From Actinophytocola sp. (lineage in GTDB: Bacteria; Actinomycetota; Actinomycetes; Mycobacteriales; Pseudonocardiaceae): a stretch of 64,000 nt of DNA. The stretch is from the NCBI GenBank assembly GCA_009377385.1, contig WHUD01000007.1, forward strand, positions 1-64,000, read 5' to 3'. Under the pieces are notes generated by a model. That model did not search any database and was not told where the DNA came from. It was given only the letters and a program-made list of their open reading frames with translations. Every line of letters begins with the position of its first letter. Within the stretch, counting starts at the first letter, position 1. Positions 59,914-64,000 of the stretch are shown here, piece after piece. Made by a program: the position numbers and the translations under genes.

Positions 59914-60788
59914 GTGCCGGGCGGAGGCGCCAATCGCGACGGCCTCGGGCCTACGCTCCACAATGGCTCGGTCCTCTCATTCGCGTTGGCGTAGTGGTCT
60001 TCGCAGGTGTAGTGGATCCGCACCTGCCAGTCCGTGTGGTGGATCGTCATGTGGTGACGTGTGCACACCAGCACGAGGTTGTTCAACTCCGTCGGCCCGC
60101 CGTCGACCCAGTGCCAGATGTGATGACCTTGGCACCACTTCGGCTTGCGAGAACACCCTGGGAACGCGCAGCCCTGGTCGCGCGCGAGCAAGGCGCGTCG
60201 GATCGGTGTGGGGATAGTGCGCTGCTTCCGACCGATGTCCAGCAGCTCGGCGCGGCTACCGAGCACGGAAGGGATCACCTGCGCGTCGCAGGCCATCCGC
60301 CGTACCTGGGCAGCGGACATCGGGGCGCCGCTGTCCAGCAAAGCTGCGCCGACCCCACGCTCCAACTGCTCCAGCCCGACGGTGACGAGCAGCGCGACGG
60401 GTTTGCCCGCCTCGGTGGGACTGTTCTCGTTGGCAGCCGCCAGACGCAGGATCTCCGCGAGCCCGTCGGCGTCGCGTTCGAGCTTGGTGCGGAGATCGGG
60501 TCCGTCGGCGCTGGAGTTGTCGGGAGTGGTGTGTGGCGAGAGCAGGTTCGTCAGCAGGCTGCCGGTCTCGGGGGCGAGGTCGAACCGGCCATAGACGCGG
60601 CCTTCGGCGGTTTCGTGGCGGTCGAGGCTGCGATGCGGCCGATGAAGATCGCGATGGTCCGGCGGAGGCCCGTCTTGGTCGAGCCGGGCGTGGATTTCAC
60701 GGCCGAGTTTGGTGACGATGTTCGGCTCGTGCTGGTGCGCGGCGTCAAGCAGGATCCGCTCGGCAGCCGTGCGAATCGGCGCCGGGGC
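59871..60788 (-). pseudogene. DUF222/HNH endonuclease (13E12 type), 5' truncated
   Basis: From about residue PIRTAAERILLDAA the sequence matches the back half of the DUF222-HNH (13E12 repeat) proteins common in actinobacteria, with the HNH site intact: RDQGCAFPGCSRKP, CQGHHIWHWVDGGP and NLVLVCTRHHMTIHH. The front half of DUF222 is absent and the reading frame runs directly into the end of the cysteine desulfurase-like gene near 60790, so no natural start remains. It is a truncated copy of a family that spreads by repeat recombination. Confidence 0.8.
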
Positions 60789-61992
60789 AGCCCCGTAGGA
60801 ACTCCGCCATCCCCGCAAGCAACCGGTCGACGTCGTCGTCGGTGCTGTACGACGCAAGACCGATACGGAGGCCACCGGAATCGCCCAAACCGAGCCAGCG
60901 CGATGCCTCGATCGCATAGAACGACCCGGCCGGCGCGTGAATGTCGCGCGCGGCGAGGAACCGATAAGCGTCGGTCGTCTCGTGGTTGGCGAACGTGATC
61001 AGCAGGGTGGGGGTGCGGTCGCTCGCGCGGGAGTGCATCGTGACCTCACCGTACGTCGACAGTCCCTTCTCGACTCGCGAACACAGGCCGTGCTCGTGCT
61101 CGGCCATCGCGGCGTACGCGACCGCCAACCGGTCACGGCGGCTCCCCGTCGCCTCCGGTACGAGCCCGGCGAGGAAGTCCACCGCGGCGCGAGTGCCCGC
61201 GAGCAGCTCGTACGGCAACGTGCCGAGCTCGAAGCGCTCCGGGACGACGTCGGTGGACGGCAGCAGCTTGTCTGGCCGCAGGGTCTCCAGCACCTCGGGC
61301 CGCACGGCGACGACGCCGTGGTGCGGGCCGAGGAACTTGTACGGCGAGCACGCGAAGAAGTCCGCGTCGAGCTGTTCGACGTCGACCAGCGTGTGGGCGG
61401 TGTAGTGCACGCCGTCGACGTAGAGCAGCGCGCCCGCACGGTGCACGTCGGCGGCGATGTCCGCGATGGTGGGCCGGGTGCCGATCAGGTTGGACGCGGC
61501 GGTGACCGCGACCAGGCGCGTGCGCTCGGAGAGCACTGCGCGCACGTGCGCCGGGGTGAGTTCACCGGTGTCCGGATCGAACTCCGCCCAGCGAACTGTG
61601 GCGCCGACCCGCTCAGCGGCCTGAACCCACGGACGGACGTTCGCATCGTGGTCCAGCCGGGTGACGACGATTTCGTCGCCGGGTGACCACGTCTTCGCCA
61701 ATGCGCGGGAGAAGTCATACGCCAACTGGGTGGCACTGCGTCCGAACACGATCCCGGACGGCTGCGCGCCGAGCAGATCCGCCATCGCCTGACGGGCCTC
61801 GACGACGATCGCTTCCGCGTTGCGCTCGCCGAGCACCGTGCTACCCCGGTTCGACAATGGATGTGCGAGCGCGTCGCTGATCGCGTCGATCACGGGCTGC
61901 GGCGTCTGCGTGCCGCCCGGCCCGTCGAAGTGGGCGATGCCCGCCGCCAGGGCGGGGAATTGCGCGCGGATCGCGGAAACGTCATACGTCAC
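60745..61992 (-). CDS. Cysteine desulfurase-like PLP enzyme (class V aminotransferase)
   Basis: 415 residues from GTG 61990-61992, with AGGAG five nt upstream. The PLP lysine is in FFACSPYKFLGPHHG, with VTAASNLIGTRP and LLYVDGVHYTAHTLVD before it. It is of the cysteine desulfurase-like group (TIGR01976 style), which includes enzymes of unknown sulfur substrate, rather than of IscS or SufS type. The last 16 residues (after GMAEFL) are unrelated to the family and arise by read-through into the HNH remnant, so the original stop codon is lost. The catalytic core is complete. It ends a group of methionine/cysteine-related genes with metE. Confidence 0.87.
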   Translation of the reverse strand: MTYDVSAIRAQFPALAAGIAHFDGPGGTQTPQPVIDAISDALAHPLSNRGSTVLGERNAEAIVVEARQAMADLLGAQPSGIVFGRSATQLAYDFSRALAKTWSPGDEIVVTRLDHDANVRPWVQAAERVGATVRWAEFDPDTGELTPAHVRAVLSERTRLVAVTAASNLIGTRPTIADIAADVHRAGALLYVDGVHYTAHTLVDVEQLDADFFACSPYKFLGPHHGVVAVRPEVLETLRPDKLLPSTDVVPERFELGTLPYELLAGTRAAVDFLAGLVPEATGSRRDRLAVAYAAMAEHEHGLCSRVEKGLSTYGEVTMHSRASDRTPTLLITFANHETTDAYRFLAARDIHAPAGSFYAIEASRWLGLGDSGGLRIGLASYSTDDDVDRLLAGMAEFLRGCPGADSHGCRADPA

Positions 61993-62087
61993 GGGAACTC
62001 CTATCGGGGTCGCCGACTGTGGTCCGTTCGGGTTGTGACGGTATCCAACCCGGTGGCCCCGGGACACGCCCGAGGCCACCAGCCGGA

Positions 62088-64000
62088 CTACCGCGACGAC
62101 CGCACCGCGGCCGTCGCGTCGACGAGGTTCGCCAGGGCCGCGTCCACCTCGGCGTATCCCCGGGTCTTCAGCCCGCAGTCGGGGTTCACCCACAGCCGGT
62201 CCTCCGGAACCGCCCGCAATGCGGCCCGCACCAGGTCGGCGACCTCAGCCTGCTCCGGCACGCGGGGCGAGTGGATGTCGTACACGCCAGGCCCGACGCC
62301 CCGGTCGAAGCCGACCGCGTTGAGGTCGTCCAGCACCTCCATGCGGGAGCGGGCTGCCTCGATGCTGGTGACGTCGGCGTCCAGCGCGACGATCGCGTTG
62401 ATCACGTCACCGAACTCGGAGTAGCACAGATGGGTGTGGATCTGCGTGGCGTCCGCGACCCCGGACGTCGCCAGCCGGAAGGCCTCCACCGCCCAATCGA
62501 GGTACGCCTTGTGCCGCGCCGCCCGCAGCGGCAGCAGCTCCCGAAGCGCGGGTTCGTCCACCTGCACCACGCGGATGCCCGCCGCTTCCAGGTCGCGCAC
62601 CTCGTCGCGGATCGCCAGCGCCACCTGCCGCGCGGTGTCTCCCAGCGGCTGGTCGTCGCGGACGAACGACCACGCCAGGATCGTCACCGGCCCGGTGAGC
62701 ATCCCCTTGACCGGCTTGTCGGTGAGCTCCTGGGCGAACCGCGCCCACTCGACCGTGATCGGCTCCGGCCTGGAGACGTCGCCGAACAGGATCGGCGGCC
62801 GCACGCACCGCGAACCGTACGACTGCACCCAGCCGTTGTCGGTGGCGGCGAACCCCGTCAGGTGCTCGGAGAAGTACTGCACCATGTCGTTGCGCTCCGG
62901 CTCGCCGTGCACCAGGACGTCCAGCCCGAGCCGTTCCTGCAAACGGATGACTCGCTCGATCTCGTCACGCATCCGTTGGGTGTACGTCGCCTCGTCGAGT
63001 TCACCCTTGCGAAGCGCGGCACGCGCCTTGCGGACGTCGGTCGTCTGCGGGAACGAGCCGATGGTCGTGGTCGGCAACGGCGGCAGCCGCAGCGACTTCT
63101 GCTGTGCCCGCCGCCGCACGGCGTAGTCACTCCGTCGGGTGTGCTCCGGGCGTAGCGACGCCAGCCGCGCGTGAACCCGGTGGTCGCGCACCCCTTCCGC
63201 GGTGGCGCGGTCCGCGACGGCCTCGCGCGCCTCGGTCAGCTCGTCCGCCACGACATCGCGGCCTTCCCGCAGCGCACGTCCCAGCACGACGACTTCGCGG
63301 ACCTTCTGCGCGGCGAACGCCAACCACGACGTCACGTGCCGGTCGATTCGCGTCTCGCTCTCGACGTCGTAGGGCACGTGGAGCAGCGAACACGACGTGC
63401 TCACCGCGACCTCGCCCGCGAAGCCGAGCAGCGTGGCCGCGGTCGTCAGTGCCTTGTCGAGATCGGTCCGCCAGATGTTGCGGCCGTCGACCAGCCCGGC
63501 GACGAGCGTCTTGTCCCGCAGGTTCCGGCACGCCGACAGCGCGTCCACCGTGGACGGCGCGGTGACGAGATCGACGCCGAGCGACTCCACCGGCGAGGAC
63601 GCCAGCATCGGCAGCGCATCGCCGAGGTTGCCGTAGTAGCCGGTGACCAGGATGTTCGGCCGTTCGGTCAGCTCACCGAGCGTGCGGTACGCCTCGCCCA
63701 GCGCGGCCAGTTCCGCCTGCGATCGGTCCGCCGCGAACGCGGGCTCGTCGAGCTGCACCCAGCCCGCGTCAGCTCGGTGCAGCTCCCGTAGCAGCTCGGC
63801 GTAGACGTCGAGCAGCTCACCGAGCTTGTCCAGCGGCCGGAACGACCCAGCGGCGTCCGGTTTGGACAACAGCAGAAACGTCAACGGGCCGACCAGCACC
63901 GGGCGGGTCGTCACGCCAAGCTCAGTCGCCTCGCGGTACTGCTCGACCGGCGTCAGGTCTGCCAGCGAGAACCGCGTGCCCGGGCCGATTTCCGGCACAA
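62088..64000 (-). CDS. metE: Cobalamin-independent methionine synthase MetE (5' end outside window)
   Basis: About 637 residues of a roughly 760-residue protein; the frame is open to the right edge. The C-terminal barrel is clear: [38 protein letters not shown], and the zinc and homocysteine residues in [10 protein letters not shown] and [16 protein letters not shown]. It transfers methyl from methyltetrahydrofolate polyglutamate to homocysteine with zinc and no corrinoid. The next gene downstream, the desulfurase-like enzyme, starts about 95 bp later on the same strand. Any metE regulatory leader, such as a cobalamin riboswitch, would lie outside the window. Confidence 0.95.
   Translation of the reverse strand, partial: VPEIGPGTRFSLADLTPVEQYREATELGVTTRPVLVGPLTFLLLSKPDAAGSFRPLDKLGELLDVYAELLRELHRADAGWVQLDEPAFAADRSQAELAALGEAYRTLGELTERPNILVTGYYGNLGDALPMLASSPVESLGVDLVTAPSTVDALSACRNLRDKTLVAGLVDGRNIWRTDLDKALTTAATLLGFAGEVAVSTSCSLLHVPYDVESETRIDRHVTSWLAFAAQKVREVVVLGRALREGRDVVADELTEAREAVADRATAEGVRDHRVHARLASLRPEHTRRSDYAVRRRAQQKSLRLPPLPTTTIGSFPQTTDVRKARAALRKGELDEATYTQRMRDEIERVIRLQERLGLDVLVHGEPERNDMVQYFSEHLTGFAATDNGWVQSYGSRCVRPPILFGDVSRPEPITVEWARFAQELTDKPVKGMLTGPVTILAWSFVRDDQPLGDTARQVALAIRDEVRDLEAAGIRVVQVDEPALRELLPLRAARHKAYLDWAVEAFRLATSGVADATQIHTHLCYSEFGDVINAIVALDADVTSIEAARSRMEVLDDLNAVGFDRGVGPGVYDIHSPRVPEQAEVADLVRAALRAVPEDRLWVNPDCGLKTRGYAEVDAALANLVDATAAVRSSR

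Noticed and set aside
1-64000. CRISPR array, prophage, transposase, tRNA or rRNA genes, and natural-product synthase genes.
   Set aside because: No regularly spaced repeats of the right size, no integrase, phage or transposase proteins, no recognisable RNA genes and no PKS/NRPS domains were seen.

Overview
The window is high-GC DNA (roughly 70 % by eye, strong G/C third positions) from an actinobacterium, most likely of the Pseudonocardiaceae (Amycolatopsis, Saccharomonospora or Prauserella type). This rests on mycothiol and mycofactocin-type genes, a GarA-like FHA protein, DUF4383, DUF5709 and Rv1733c-like proteins, GTG starts, and short palindromes in gene gaps. I saw no rRNA, tRNA, CRISPR array, intact insertion sequence or prophage. 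Most genes are ordinary chromosomal ones, but several small clusters stand out.

Layout. 0-12 kb: end of a LigD-type polymerase, a DsbA/VKOR oxidative-folding pair, a HAD-GH65 fusion phosphorylase, membrane and secreted proteins, then a decayed stretch at about 9-11 kb. The decayed stretch holds a site-2 protease with a broken CBS tail, SDR and alpha/beta-hydrolase remnants, and an MFS gene with a one-base frameshift. 12-22 kb: a catabolic island with a PfkB kinase, two IclR regulators, an ADP-forming acyl-CoA ligase (alpha and beta), an acylating aldehyde dehydrogenase of SauS type and a complete tripartite tricarboxylate transporter (TctB-TctA-TctC). 22-30 kb: a SulP anion permease, an Mrp ATPase, a cytoplasmic CISM-family molybdenum oxidoreductase, its fused ferredoxin/NrfD partner and a divergent LysR gene over a perfect palindrome. 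Together 12-30 kb could be a sulfonate (for example sulfoacetate) uptake and sulfur-handling region; that is an inference.

30-44 kb: DUF5709, a second LigD-type polymerase, a baeRF/Rv2629-like protein, a glutathionyl-hydroquinone reductase-like GST beside an MshC paralogue, a polysaccharide deacetylase, a biotin-carrier/carboxyltransferase fusion, DUF2252, an Fpg/Nei glycosylase, a DivIVA-like coiled-coil protein and an F420/FMN-type oxidoreductase.

44-53 kb: a mycofactocin-linked alcohol-oxidation cluster. On + are an iron-containing alcohol dehydrogenase and an MnoS/MnoR (MadS/MadR) two-component system. Convergent on - are an NDMA-dependent methanol dehydrogenase (Mno/Mdo), a MoxR ATPase with a histidine-rich tail, a VWA protein with a shorter His-rich patch and an MftM-like methyltransferase. 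Both promoter regions carry the same TACCTATCCG site. The ATPase/VWA pair may load metal or otherwise activate the dehydrogenase.

53-64 kb: TerC, a GarA-like paralogue, a gap with a 75-bp tandem repeat, a diguanylate cyclase, an IclR gene, a MetE-C-like protein, a BtuF-like protein, TetR and HNH-nuclease remnants, a cysteine desulfurase-like enzyme, and metE running off the right edge. Starts were chosen from visible ribosome-binding sites. Family names rest on recognising sequence, not on a search.
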